Of a stretch of 45,886 nt of DNA, positions 7,807-16,131 are shown piece after piece. Below the pieces are notes generated by a model. That model ran no database searches and had not been told where the DNA came from. It saw only the letters and a program-made list of their open reading frames with translations. The translations under genes and the position numbers were made by a program. Position 1 is the first letter of the stretch; the number at the start of each line of letters is the position of its first letter. This stretch comes from JALZOC01 sp038320555 (GTDB lineage: Bacteria > Acidobacteriota > Vicinamibacteria > Vicinamibacterales > 2-12-FULL-66-21), in assembly GCA_038320555.1 (NCBI GenBank), contig JBBQEJ010000024.1, forward strand, positions 1 through 45,886, in the 5' to 3' direction.

Positions 7807-10299
7807 GTGAATCTGAAACTGGCCGTCCGACGGCTCTTGAAGACTCCCTTCGTCAGCCTGGTCGCCATTGTGTCGCTCGCGCTTGGAATTGGCGCGAATG
7901 CCGCGATTTTTTCGCTCTACGACCAGACGCTCCTCCGCCCGCTGCCGGTCGTTCGGCCGGCTGAACTGGTCAATTTCTCCGCGCCTGGGCCCAAACCTGG
8001 CTCCACGTCATGCAACCAGGCCGGAGACTGCGACGAGGTCTTCAGCTATGCAATGTTCCGCGACCTCGAGCGACTCCAGACCGTGTTCACAGGTGTGGCG
8101 GCCCATGTCAGCTTCGGCGCCAACCTCGCGTATCACGGCCAGACGATGAATGCCCAGGGCATGCTGGTGTCGGGCTCGTACTTTCCGATCCTCGGTCTGC
8201 AACCGGCCCTCGGCCGTCTCCTTACGGCAGACGACGATCGCAACATCGGCAACCATTTTGTGACCGTGCTCAGCCACGGCTACTGGACGACCCGGCTCGG
8301 CGCCAATCCCGCCGTGCTGAACGAAACGATCATCGTCAACGGGCAGGCGCTCACCATCGTCGGGGTGGCACCGCGAGGCTTCGCGGGCACGACGCTCGGC
8401 AGCGAGCCGACGGTCTTCGTGCCGCTCACGATGCGCGGGCTGATGTCGCCCGGGTGGAAGGGATTCGACAATCGTCAGACCTACTGGGCCTATGTGTTCG
8501 CGCGGCTGAAGTCCGGGGTCTCAATTGATCAGGCGCGTGCGGGGATTCAGAACGTGTACCGGCCGATCATCAACGACGTCGAAGCGCCGCTGCAGAAGGG
8601 CATGAGCGATCAGACGATGGCGCGGTTCAGAGCGAAGGCGATCGGTGTAGAACCGGGGTACCGCGGACAAAGCTCAATCCACCGCGAGGCGAAGATTCCG
8701 CTGCTGTTCCTGATGGCCGTCACCGGGATCGTGCTGCTCATTGCGTGCGCAAACATCGCGAACCTGCTGCTCGCGCGTGGGGCAGGGCGCGCCACCGAAA
8801 TGGCCGTCCGGCTGTCGCTCGGCGCGAGCCGCCGCCAATTGCTCGTGCAGCTCCTGACCGAATCGTGTGTCCTGGCCGTGCTCGGCGGCATCGCAGGCCT
8901 GATCGTCGCGCGGTGGACGCTGACACTCGTGGCGTCGCTGCTGCCGCCCGAGGCCACCAACACGCTCGAGTTCGGCCTGCAGGGCCGCGTCGTGTTCTTC
9001 GCCGCTCTGGTGTCGCTCGCCACTGGTTTCGTCTTCGGGCTGTTCCCCGCCTGGCACAGCACGAAGCCTGATCTGGTCTCCGCCATCAAAGCGCAGGCCG
9101 GGCAGCCGTCGGGCGCACGCGGCGCCGCGCGGTTCCGGAACGGGCTCGTGACGGCGCAGATCGCGCTCTCGATGGCGCTCCTCATGTGCGCGGGTCTGTT
9201 CGTCAAGAGCCTGATGAATGTCAGCCGCGTCGACCTCGGCCTGAAGATCGACAACGTCGTCACGTTCGGCGTCTCGCCAAGTCTGAACGGCTACGAGCCG
9301 GCGCGATCGAAGGCATTCTTCGAGCGAGCGGAGCAAGAGGTGGGCGCCATTCCGGGAGTGACCGGCGTCGCCACCGCAAGGGTTCCCCTGCTGGCCGGCA
9401 ACAACTGGGGCAACGACGTCTCGGTCGAAGGATTCGAGCGCGGGCCTGATACCGACGCCGGGTCGCGATATAACGAGGTCAATCCCGGGTACTTCCGCAC
9501 GCTGGGCGTGCCGCTGATGTCGGGTCGTGAATTCGTGCCTGCGGATGTCGAGGGCTCGCCGAAGGTGGCGATCGTCAACGAAGCCTTCACGAAGAAGTTC
9601 AAGCTGGGGCGCGACGCCGTCGGCAAGCACATGGCCCAGGGGGACAAGGGGCCGCTCGACATCGAAATCGTCGGCGTCGTCCAAAACGCGAAGTACAGCC
9701 AGGTGAAGGCTGACGTTCCGCCGCTGTTTTTCAGGCCGTACCGGCAAAGCGAACGCGTCGGGTCGATGAACTTCTACGCTCGCACCTCCGGCGATTCGGC
9801 GCAGCTTCTGCGCAGCATTCCGGCCGCCGTCGCGCGCCTCGATCCCAATCTGCCGATCGAAGATCTGAAGACGATGCCGCAGCAGGTCCGGGAAAACGTA
9901 TTCCTCGACCGGATGATCAGCACGTTGTCGGCGGCGTTCGCACTCCTGGCGACCGTGCTCGCAGCCGTCGGCCTGTACGGCGTGCTCGCCTACACGGTGT
10001 CGCAGCGCACGCGTGAGATCGGCCTGCGTATGGCGCTCGGCGCCGACGCCGCGCGCGTCCGCGGGATGATCCTCAAGCAGGTCGGCTGGATGACGCTCAT
10101 CGGCGGCGTCATCGGGGTGGCCGGCGCGTATTACCTCGGAAGGGCCGCCGCGAGCCTGCTGTTCGAGTTGCGGCCCTACGACCCGGCCGTCATGGGACTC
10201 TCGGTCGTGCTGCTGACGATCGTCGCGTTCGGCGCCGGCTATATCCCCGCCTATCGCGCCTCTCGCGTGCACCCCATGCAAGCGCTACGCTACGAATAA
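7807..10299 (+). CDS. ADOP/MacB-type ABC permease without prefix domain
   Basis: An 830-residue inner-membrane protein. GTG 7807 is the start, with GGAGGA ten bases upstream. The order is TM1 with the hallmark ALGIGANAAIFSL (about 15-40), a large MacB periplasmic core (about 45-270), three FtsX helices with ANIANLLLARGAGR, a second TM and core domain (about 440-680), and three final helices with RTREIGLRMALGADA, ending HPMQALRYE. This duplicated layout is that of the ADOP family. There is no ATPase gene beside it, and unlike many relatives it lacks the helical prefix domain and an upstream PadR gene. The transported substrate is unknown. It lies 148 bases after a broken paralogue, so the two may descend from a tandem duplication. 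The 3' end is followed within four bases by a five-unit heptamer array. Confidence 0.92.
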   Translation: MNLKLAVRRLLKTPFVSLVAIVSLALGIGANAAIFSLYDQTLLRPLPVVRPAELVNFSAPGPKPGSTSCNQAGDCDEVFSYAMFRDLERLQTVFTGVAAHVSFGANLAYHGQTMNAQGMLVSGSYFPILGLQPALGRLLTADDDRNIGNHFVTVLSHGYWTTRLGANPAVLNETIIVNGQALTIVGVAPRGFAGTTLGSEPTVFVPLTMRGLMSPGWKGFDNRQTYWAYVFARLKSGVSIDQARAGIQNVYRPIINDVEAPLQKGMSDQTMARFRAKAIGVEPGYRGQSSIHREAKIPLLFLMAVTGIVLLIACANIANLLLARGAGRATEMAVRLSLGASRRQLLVQLLTESCVLAVLGGIAGLIVARWTLTLVASLLPPEATNTLEFGLQGRVVFFAALVSLATGFVFGLFPAWHSTKPDLVSAIKAQAGQPSGARGAARFRNGLVTAQIALSMALLMCAGLFVKSLMNVSRVDLGLKIDNVVTFGVSPSLNGYEPARSKAFFERAEQEVGAIPGVTGVATARVPLLAGNNWGNDVSVEGFERGPDTDAGSRYNEVNPGYFRTLGVPLMSGREFVPADVEGSPKVAIVNEAFTKKFKLGRDAVGKHMAQGDKGPLDIEIVGVVQNAKYSQVKADVPPLFFRPYRQSERVGSMNFYARTSGDSAQLLRSIPAAVARLDPNLPIEDLKTMPQQVRENVFLDRMISTLSAAFALLATVLAAVGLYGVLAYTVSQRTREIGLRMALGADAARVRGMILKQVGWMTLIGGVIGVAGAYYLGRAAASLLFELRPYDPAVMGLSVVLLTIVAFGAGYIPAYRASRVHPMQALRYE

Positions 10300-10302
10300 A
10301 TC

Positions 10303-10337
10303 GCGATTCGCGGTTCGCGGTTTGCGGTTCGCGATTA
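10303..10337. repeat. Heptamer tandem array, 5 units
   Basis: Five exact in-register units: GCGATTC, GCGGTTC, GCGGTTT, GCGGTTC, GCGATTA. It begins three bases after the permease stop codon and ends 17 bases before the stop of the convergent small gene. It belongs to the same family as the arrays at 966 and 6064. Confidence 0.85.
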
Positions 10338-10354
10338 GGGGTATGACACTACGT

Positions 10355-10558
10355 CTAATCGTCGGACTGGGTCGTGGCGCCCGAGGGCGATCCGTCGCCC
10401 GTACTGCTCTCGTCGGGATTGGTCTGCGCGACTTTCGGGACGTTCATCGCGCGCATCAAATCCTGAATGTGCTCGGGACGCATCGGCATGCCCATCAACG
10501 TGCCGATTTCGAGAATGGCGCAACAGGCAACGGTGCGCAGGCGACGGGTAATGGACAT
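10355..10558 (-). CDS. Small protein of unknown function (67 aa)
   Basis: I do not recognise a named family. The ATG at 10558 has a strong ribosome site (GGAGGGAAGCAC) and starts MSITRRLRTVACC. The N-terminus is mildly hydrophobic, the centre reads MPMRPEHIQDLMRAMNVPK, and the tail is rich in Ser, Thr, Asp and Gly. The core looks helical and the tail disordered. It lies downstream of another small gene on the same strand (10652-10873), separated by 93 bases. A longer in-frame start at 10639 exists but has weaker support. Confidence 0.55.
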   Translation of the reverse strand: MSITRRLRTVACCAILEIGTLMGMPMRPEHIQDLMRAMNVPKVAQTNPDESSTGDGSPSGATTQSDD

Positions 10559-10651
10559 GTGCTTCCCTCCAGTAATCCCGATGCCAACGTGACCCGGACC
10601 GCCCGCGCAGAGGGCGAGCGACCACGTCGCGTACAGCACGTGAGCGTTGGA

Positions 10652-10873
10652 TTACAGCGCTGGAGGGGGTCGAGGACCCGCGATCTCGAGGAGCGGAAAC
10701 CGGTATGAATCGCTCTGCGTCGGCAAGGCTGCCGGACCGATGACCACCAGCCAGAACAGGGGGTCGACAGGAACGAGGACGGCGTCGTGAGGACTGGACG
10801 TGACAGGCGTCAGCGCGGCCAGCAGCAGGGCCACCAGACAAATGAACGCGATGAGCCTGCGTTTGTGAAACAC
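10652..10873 (-). CDS. Small membrane or secreted protein of unknown function (73 aa)
   Basis: A 73-residue protein from a GTG start (10873), with a basic N-terminus (FHKRR), a strongly hydrophobic segment (about 7-24, IAFICLVALLLAALTPV) and a proline-rich end (GPRPPPAL). It is either a signal peptide followed by a short exported peptide or a single-pass membrane peptide; a second apolar patch (VDPLFWLVVIGPAAL) favours membrane association. No close ribosome site is evident, and the function is unknown. It may belong to a minus-strand run with the genes on either side. Confidence 0.45.
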   Translation of the reverse strand: MFHKRRLIAFICLVALLLAALTPVTSSPHDAVLVPVDPLFWLVVIGPAALPTQSDSYRFPLLEIAGPRPPPAL

Positions 10874-10930
10874 GTCTCGCTCAGGTTCTTACTCTACGCA
10901 GCTGCCTGGCGTTCTGCAAGTCTGGCGTGC

Positions 10931-11542
10931 TCAGATCGCCACGTCGGGAGATTGCTTATATGCCGCGCCCATCCGGCACAACTGGTCCAGTGTTTCCGCG
11001 AACAACTCGTACAGCAGCTTCAACCGTTCGACATCCTTGATGACGCCGACAGTCTGGAAGTGCAGCTCGTCAACCCCGTCGGGAAAGGTTGCCCCAAACC
11101 ACCCTTCGTCGTCCTTCACCGTGAAGCGGATTTCCGGCTGACGGGCAATGAGCTCCCGGATTCTCTGATTTGCCAGCAGTTCCCGTACGCGTATCTCATC
11201 GTCACTTTTGACGATAAAGTCGTGGTCGAACGATTCGTCGCCGATCTCTATATCCTGCATGCCCAGCATCTTGGCGATGCCGCTGAACATACCCTTCCGG
11301 TAAACCGTGAAGCGAAAGCCGCCAGGGTTCACATACGGGGCACGCATTCGAGTAAACACGATGGTGCTCTTGCCCGTTGACACGGCGTACGTATCGAGCG
11401 TGACGGTCCACTCGTCATGCACTGCTTGGACCTTATCGCCCTTCCAGAACCCGCCGGCGACGTAGCGCGCGTCGATCTCGGAGCTCAACTGCCGCCAGAT
11501 GTCCTTCCTGCTCGGACCGAACCACCTGCGCAATCCACCCAT
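10931..11542 (-). CDS. DUF3137-like protein of unknown function (203 aa)
   Basis: The ATG at 11542 follows GGGAGAG at proper spacing. The protein starts MGGLRRWFGPSRKDIW and is soluble, with alternating strands (for example PGGFRFTVYRKGMFSGI). It has a C-terminal pattern, FDHDFIVKSDDE then LLANQRIRELIA and a WFG turn, that resembles the end of DUF3137-type proteins. That resemblance is by eye only. No catalytic motif is seen. It lies just downstream of two small membrane proteins on the same strand. Confidence 0.7.
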   Translation of the reverse strand: MGGLRRWFGPSRKDIWRQLSSEIDARYVAGGFWKGDKVQAVHDEWTVTLDTYAVSTGKSTIVFTRMRAPYVNPGGFRFTVYRKGMFSGIAKMLGMQDIEIGDESFDHDFIVKSDDEIRVRELLANQRIRELIARQPEIRFTVKDDEGWFGATFPDGVDELHFQTVGVIKDVERLKLLYELFAETLDQLCRMGAAYKQSPDVAI

Positions 11543-11568
11543 GGCACTCTCCCTGGCTGCCTGACTGG

Positions 11569-11976
11569 TTATTGATCGCCGCACGCTGTGAGACTCGCCC
11601 CCATCCGTACGCCAATCCATACGATCACGCTGACCACTACGATGGGAAGCGACAGCCAATACAACGGAACAGCGACCAGGCTGATGAAGCCAAGACGCGC
11701 GGCGATGGCCACATAGGCGGCGAAGGGGACTGCGGCGGATCGGCGCAGCACGTGCGCCACGGTGTTCTCTCCCGCGATGTGCGCCAGATCGGAAGGGCCA
11801 GTCCACAACAACACGGCGGCCGCAGCGAGCACGCCGCTGAATGACAGAGCGAGCGCGCCTCCCCGCCCGACGAGCCCGGAACGTGCCATGTCTATAGCGG
11901 TAATCAGAGCGAGAACCGCAGCTACCTGGAATGCGGTGTGAGCATCATTTGGGGATTGCTGGTTCGTCACATACAT
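11569..11976 (-). CDS. Small integral membrane protein, four helices
   Basis: A 135-residue protein from ATG 11976 (GTG 11970 is an alternative). It has four hydrophobic segments, at about 14-28, 40-58, 80-100 and 103-122, joined by short loops. I recognise no family. It lies between a DUF3137-like gene and another polytopic membrane gene on the same strand. The ribosome site is weak (GTAGG). A long imperfect palindrome lies between this gene and the upstream one. Confidence 0.6.
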   Translation of the reverse strand: MYVTNQQSPNDAHTAFQVAAVLALITAIDMARSGLVGRGGALALSFSGVLAAAAVLLWTGPSDLAHIAGENTVAHVLRRSAAVPFAAYVAIAARLGFISLVAVPLYWLSLPIVVVSVIVWIGVRMGASLTACGDQ

Positions 11977-12012
11977 CCTACGACGGTAGAGGTCCGCCGC
12001 GTCAGCGGGGTA

Positions 12013-12076
12013 ATCAAGCACGTGGCCTGGCGAGGCGGAGCCTCCATGGTTGAGGCGCAGCCTCGCTAGGCTTGAT
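12013..12076. repeat. Long imperfect palindrome in an intercistronic gap
   Basis: Nested complementary arms: ATCAA (12013-12017) with TTGAT (12072-12076), GCCT with AGGC, GCGAGGC (12030-12036) with GCCTCGC (12060-12066), and GCCTC (12040-12044) with GAGGC (12052-12056), around the loop CATGGTT. It covers the TAG stop of the upstream gene (12066-12068). There is no T-tract, so an attenuator, an mRNA-stabilising hairpin or a REP-like element are all possible. Confidence 0.7.
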
Positions 12077-12599
12077 CCGTTGCACGGCCCTTGAGCGCGA
12101 TGTACGTGACCGCATCCCATGCATTGTGGATTCCGATGAACAACAGGAGAAGCGTGGTCGCGCCAATCATGAACAGAGACGGACGGGGATGCGACCGGAG
12201 GAGGACCGGCGCCGCCAGAAGTGCCGCATACGCAGCGAACCGAAGCGCACAATGCCAGATCCAGTCCTCGAGCACCGGCACATAATCGGTCTGGCGCCGA
12301 AGCTGGATGACCACCATTGCCACGTACGCCAATCCGGCCGCTCCGCAGACGCCGACCACAAGCCCGGCGCTCCACAGCCCCTGCCACGGGGCACTCATGA
12401 TTGCCGAAATGAGCAGAGCCGCACAGAAATGCACGACGGTCGGCGTGGCAAACGCGCTGGTCGTCGGGACTTTCAGGGCATTCGTCTCGGAGGCGAGGAC
12501 AATGACGACGAACTGCAGACCGGTCAGCGCGGCAGCCGAGGACCCGACGATCACGTAGAAGCTTTCCCAGACTGCGAGCGGCGACAATGCGTGTTCCAC
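12066..12599 (-). CDS. Polytopic membrane protein of unknown function (177 aa)
   Basis: The GTG at 12599 is preceded by GGGGGAGATTAACC, a clear ribosome site. Hydrophobic helices occur at about 13-32, 47-66, 70-90, 112-130 and 137-155, with a basic loop RRQTDY between the third and fourth. The helix 1 region reads WESFYVIVGSSAAALTGLQF, a pattern of small uncharacterised membrane proteins. No enzymatic motif is visible. It is the first gene of a minus-strand group with the next membrane protein, and its stop lies inside a palindrome. Confidence 0.75.
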   Translation of the reverse strand: MEHALSPLAVWESFYVIVGSSAAALTGLQFVVIVLASETNALKVPTTSAFATPTVVHFCAALLISAIMSAPWQGLWSAGLVVGVCGAAGLAYVAMVVIQLRRQTDYVPVLEDWIWHCALRFAAYAALLAAPVLLRSHPRPSLFMIGATTLLLLFIGIHNAWDAVTYIALKGRATDQA

Positions 12600-12697
12600 G
12601 GTTAATCTCCCCCGAGAGGTCAACCGAAACCCTGGTGACGACAGCCTGTAGCATGAACACGCCCTTCGCAACTAGAAAACGGACGCGGTCAAGACCT

Positions 12698-15358
12698 CTA
12701 GCGCACGTTCAGCACCGCATTGAACAGCACCCGGAATGTGCCGAACGGCTGCCCGCGCCATTCGGGACGGAAACCGAGCAGCACGACGTGGCCGGACTCG
12801 ACCGGCACATCGAGCGCGGCGGCCTTGCCCTGCAGATACTTCTCACCGATCAAGTATCCCGAAAGCAGCGGCGAGCCGGTCTCGGCATATCTGGCCAGCA
12901 CGGTCCCCTTGAACCCTTCCTGCGGATCGAAGACTGGACTGTTGTCGGCGAAGATCGCCGCCTTCTCCGGCATGCCGGCCATGATCGGATGCGACGGATC
13001 GACCGACGCTTCGACGATCGAGCCGCGCAGAAAGAACTCCTCGGTCCGCAGACCGGCGGACGCGTTCGTGATCGGCAGCTTGAACTGCTGAATCGCAAAG
13101 GCGCTCGCGGAGTTTATGCACACGAGCGTGCCGCCGCCGCGGATGAACGCCTGGAACGCGGCCAGGTCCTCTTCGCTGAGCGTGTCGGCATACTCCGGTC
13201 GAACGACGCGGCCGCTGCGGCCGCCACCCCGCCCGTCGGTGGCGGTCGGCAGCCTCGTGCCGTCTGCCATGAGGACGACATCGACCTTGCTCCCCAGCGG
13301 CGAGTGGAAGTCGGCCGTACGCAGGGTCATATAGTCGAAACCGTACTGCTCGAGAATCCAGCGCGTCCAACCGGCCGAGATGCTGCCGCCCCAGGGTTCG
13401 TACACCCCGATGCGGGGTTTGTGAATCTGGGTGCCGGTCTGCGCGGTGCGCTCTGCCGTGAGCGCGAACGACTGCACGAGGGCGGACTGCGCGTCGTCCG
13501 ACAGGCCGCTGATGATGTAGCGCGCCGGGCCCGCGGCCGTGCGGGCCGCGAAGTGCACGGTCGCGCCCTCCTTCCACGCGCGGTTGATGGCGCGGAACGC
13601 GTTGTTCTGCGCTGGATCAATGGCCAGTGATGCACCGCTGCCGGTGATCCGCCCTGGCGGCGGGACGATCGCCGCGGCTGCAGGATTCGTATCGAACCCC
13701 GTCCCCGGCACGCTGTCGAACGGCGCCGCATCCGCCAGCCCGCTCACGTACATCGTCGGACGCGCCTTCGGATCGACCGCGCCGCCGATCGTCTTCAGGT
13801 GCGCGCGCACGCCGGCGCTCAACGGAGACGCTGCCGCAATCGCGCGCACGCCCATCTGCAGCGGAAGGGTCCAGCCCGCGGCATCGTAAGGGCGTTCGGG
13901 CGGTCCTCCGGGATACTGGCGGAGGTCCGGGTACGTCTGGACGTCGAAGACTTCGCGCACGAGCGCCGCGAATTCCTGATCGGTCGGAATGATCCACGTG
14001 CCCTCGGGATACGACACGCCGTCCACGTTTGCGACGGCGGTCAGCTGAGACACCCGCACACCGCCGAACGCGAGGCGCCGCAGGAGTTCGACCGCGGCGA
14101 CGACGTCGCGTTGTTCCTGCGGAATCACGTACGCAAAGGGAGGTTTTTTCGTGCCGAGCGTAATCTGATCGCGACCCGCCTTATAGCGATTGAGGAGCAG
14201 CGAGCTCTTGTACTTCGCCGCGTATTCGAGCACCGAGAACGATGCCGTTTCCATGTAATCGACCGCGTCGCGCAGGCGCCACCATCCGGGCGGCCATGGG
14301 CTGGAGTAGAGGCTGCGCGGGCGCAGATCGCGCATGTTCTGGGGAAAATCCTGGATCGTGTACTCGTGCGGCGTCGCATACTGATAGAGCGCCGTCTCGG
14401 TCCAGAACGCCGCGACGTTCTTGAAGTTCGGCGCGTAGTCGATGTATCCGGGATACCACGCATCGAAGGCCGTGCCCATGTGCGTCGCCCCGACCTGCCC
14501 GCGCTCCTCGAGCCCTTTCGCGATCGCCATCCCGATCATGTTCACTTCGCGCGACATCAGGTACGGGGCATCGGTCGCGACCGGCTCGGAAAACGGAGGA
14601 AGCCAGATGCGCGTGGGGAACGGTCCGGACTGGTGGTGCACATAGACGATCTGGGGCTCCCACTGGCGCCACGCCTGCTCGATCACACGCGACTCGATCA
14701 TATTCAGCATGTACGCGTCGCGGTTGTTGTCGTGGCCGACATACTCCTGGTACAGCACAGGCAGGTCGGATTGCTCGTAAGGCGTACCCACGTTCTTCAT
14801 GTACCACTCGGCAACCATCTGCTGGCCGTCGGGATTGATCGTCGGCCAGAGCATCAGCACGACGTTGTCGAGGATCGCTTTGGTGTCGGGTTCGGATGCC
14901 CGGCTGATCAGCTCGTACGCCAGCAGCGGCGTGTGCTGCGGGCCGGCTACCTCGGTCGCGTGAAGGCCGCCGTCGATATGAACGAACGCCTTGCCTTCGG
15001 CTGCAAGCTGCCGCGCCTCCTCCTCGCTCATGCCGCCGGGATGAGCCAACCGACGCGCGATCTCACGGTATCGATCGATGTGCGACAGGTTGTCCGGACT
15101 CGAGATGAGCGCGAAATACATCGGACGGCCCTGGCTCGTCCGCCCGGCCTCGACGAGCGTCAGGTATTTACTCGCCTCATCGAGCTTCTTGAAGTACTCG
15201 ATCGACTGGTCGTAGGTAGCAAGCTTGTAGTCGGCACCGGCCTCGAACCCGAAGACCGATGGCGGAGCCGGGACGGCCAGGCGTGACTGGCCGCGAGGCA
15301 GCCCTGGAACAAGAAGAACGAGCGCGAGGATCAGGCCGGTGGCGGTGCGCAGAGACAT
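12698..15358 (-). CDS. Secreted M14-family zinc carboxypeptidase-like protein
   Basis: An 886-residue exported protein. A signal peptide (1-24) is followed by a peptidase M14 domain (about 40-350). The zinc ligands are His133 and Glu136 (LHATE) and a histidine at 241 or 242 (YVHHQSG). NPDG (175-178) and NNRD (211-214) are the usual substrate-binding and structural elements of the fold. The remaining ~500 residues include a glutamine-amidotransferase-like alpha/beta region near the end (GGGTLVCINSASAF). This long architecture is common in acidobacterial M14 exoproteins. It probably cleaves C-terminal residues from peptides outside the cytoplasm. It lies 32 bases after msrA on the same strand. 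No ribosome site is obvious before ATG 15358. Confidence 0.9.
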   Translation of the reverse strand: MSLRTATGLILALVLLVPGLPRGQSRLAVPAPPSVFGFEAGADYKLATYDQSIEYFKKLDEASKYLTLVEAGRTSQGRPMYFALISSPDNLSHIDRYREIARRLAHPGGMSEEEARQLAAEGKAFVHIDGGLHATEVAGPQHTPLLAYELISRASEPDTKAILDNVVLMLWPTINPDGQQMVAEWYMKNVGTPYEQSDLPVLYQEYVGHDNNRDAYMLNMIESRVIEQAWRQWEPQIVYVHHQSGPFPTRIWLPPFSEPVATDAPYLMSREVNMIGMAIAKGLEERGQVGATHMGTAFDAWYPGYIDYAPNFKNVAAFWTETALYQYATPHEYTIQDFPQNMRDLRPRSLYSSPWPPGWWRLRDAVDYMETASFSVLEYAAKYKSSLLLNRYKAGRDQITLGTKKPPFAYVIPQEQRDVVAAVELLRRLAFGGVRVSQLTAVANVDGVSYPEGTWIIPTDQEFAALVREVFDVQTYPDLRQYPGGPPERPYDAAGWTLPLQMGVRAIAAASPLSAGVRAHLKTIGGAVDPKARPTMYVSGLADAAPFDSVPGTGFDTNPAAAAIVPPPGRITGSGASLAIDPAQNNAFRAINRAWKEGATVHFAARTAAGPARYIISGLSDDAQSALVQSFALTAERTAQTGTQIHKPRIGVYEPWGGSISAGWTRWILEQYGFDYMTLRTADFHSPLGSKVDVVLMADGTRLPTATDGRGGGRSGRVVRPEYADTLSEEDLAAFQAFIRGGGTLVCINSASAFAIQQFKLPITNASAGLRTEEFFLRGSIVEASVDPSHPIMAGMPEKAAIFADNSPVFDPQEGFKGTVLARYAETGSPLLSGYLIGEKYLQGKAAALDVPVESGHVVLLGFRPEWRGQPFGTFRVLFNAVLNVR

Positions 15359-15390
15359 GCGGCGGCGAGTATAGACCCGGAGCCCGGTTC

Positions 15391-16035
15391 CTACCTCACC
15401 TCAAGACCGATCGGACACGACACGCCTGTGCCACCGAGACCGCAATACCCAGCGGGGTTCTTCGACAAATACTGCTGGTGGTAATCCTCGGCGTAGTAGA
15501 ACTCCGGCGCCGGAAGGAGTTCGGTCGTGATGGCGCCGTAGCCGGCGCGTGACAACTGCGCCTGGTAGCCGTCGCGCGAGCGCTCGGCGATCTCGCGCTG
15601 CGAGTCGTTGTAGTAATAAATCCCGGAGCGATACTGGGTGCCGACGTCGTTCCCCTGCCGCATGCCCTGCGTGGGATCGTGGCTTTCCCAGAAAATCTTC
15701 ACCAAATCGGAATAGGAGATTTTTCGGGGATCGAACACGACCAGCACGACCTCCGAGTGCCCCGTTCCACCGCTGCACACTTCACGGTACGTCGGGTTCG
15801 GCGTGTGGCCCGCCGCATAGCCGACCGCCGTCGTGTAGACGCCGGGAGTCTCCCAGAACTTCTTCTCGGCGCCCCAGAAACAGCCGAGGCCGAACAAGGC
15901 CTGTTCGAGACCGGCTGGAAAGGGCGGCTCCAGGCGCGCGCCGTTCACATGGTGGGCCGCGGGAACCGGCATCTTGTCAGCACGGCCCGGCAGGGCGTTT
16001 TCTTTCGCGGGCACTTTTATCTTTTTGTCAAACAT
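15391..16035 (-). CDS. msrA: Peptide-methionine (S)-S-oxide reductase MsrA
   Basis: A 214-residue enzyme that repairs the S-epimer of methionine sulfoxide. The catalytic Cys52 lies in the hallmark GCFWG (51-55). The family signatures TTAVGYAAG, GGTGHSEVV and WESHDPTQG follow, and the C-terminal CGLGGTGVSC supplies resolving cysteines, so it is a thioredoxin-recycled type. The first ~40 residues (KENALPGRADKMPV) are an extension but carry no obvious export signal. The start at 16035 has GGAG seven bases upstream. The msrB gene lies 3.2 kb away on the same strand, with the zinc-ribbon/SPFH genes between them. Confidence 0.95.
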   Translation of the reverse strand: MFDKKIKVPAKENALPGRADKMPVPAAHHVNGARLEPPFPAGLEQALFGLGCFWGAEKKFWETPGVYTTAVGYAAGHTPNPTYREVCSGGTGHSEVVLVVFDPRKISYSDLVKIFWESHDPTQGMRQGNDVGTQYRSGIYYYNDSQREIAERSRDGYQAQLSRAGYGAITTELLPAPEFYYAEDYHQQYLSKNPAGYCGLGGTGVSCPIGLEVR

Positions 16036-16080
16036 CGCATTCTCCGGCGTTCAGTGGTCATTCCTTCGACGCCCACGAAA

Positions 16081-16129
16081 CTCCCTTTCTCTCTTTCTCC
16101 TGTGTGATCTTCTCGACGAGCGGCTGTCG
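16081..16129 (-). repeat. Dispersed ~50-bp repeat, copy C
   Basis: On the minus strand it reads CGACAGCCGCTCG, a short spacer, GATCACACAGGAG, then AAAGAGAGAAAGGGAG. It begins three bases after the stop codon of the zinc-ribbon gene and precedes msrA. Other copies are at 26118, 26181 and 36857. Confidence 0.8.
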
Positions 16130-16131
16130 CA

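Noticed and set aside
8674..10281. 535-residue open frame on the minus strand
   Set aside because: It mirrors the ADOP permease in frame and consists of charged low-complexity sequence typical of antisense frames at high GC.
10335..10841. 168-residue minus-strand open frame spanning both small genes
   Set aside because: It is in a different frame from the two small genes, which have ribosome sites or signal-like N-termini; its translation is arginine-rich noise.
13799..15286. 495-residue plus-strand open frame
   Set aside because: It is antisense to the M14 peptidase, whose zinc motifs are clear on the other strand.
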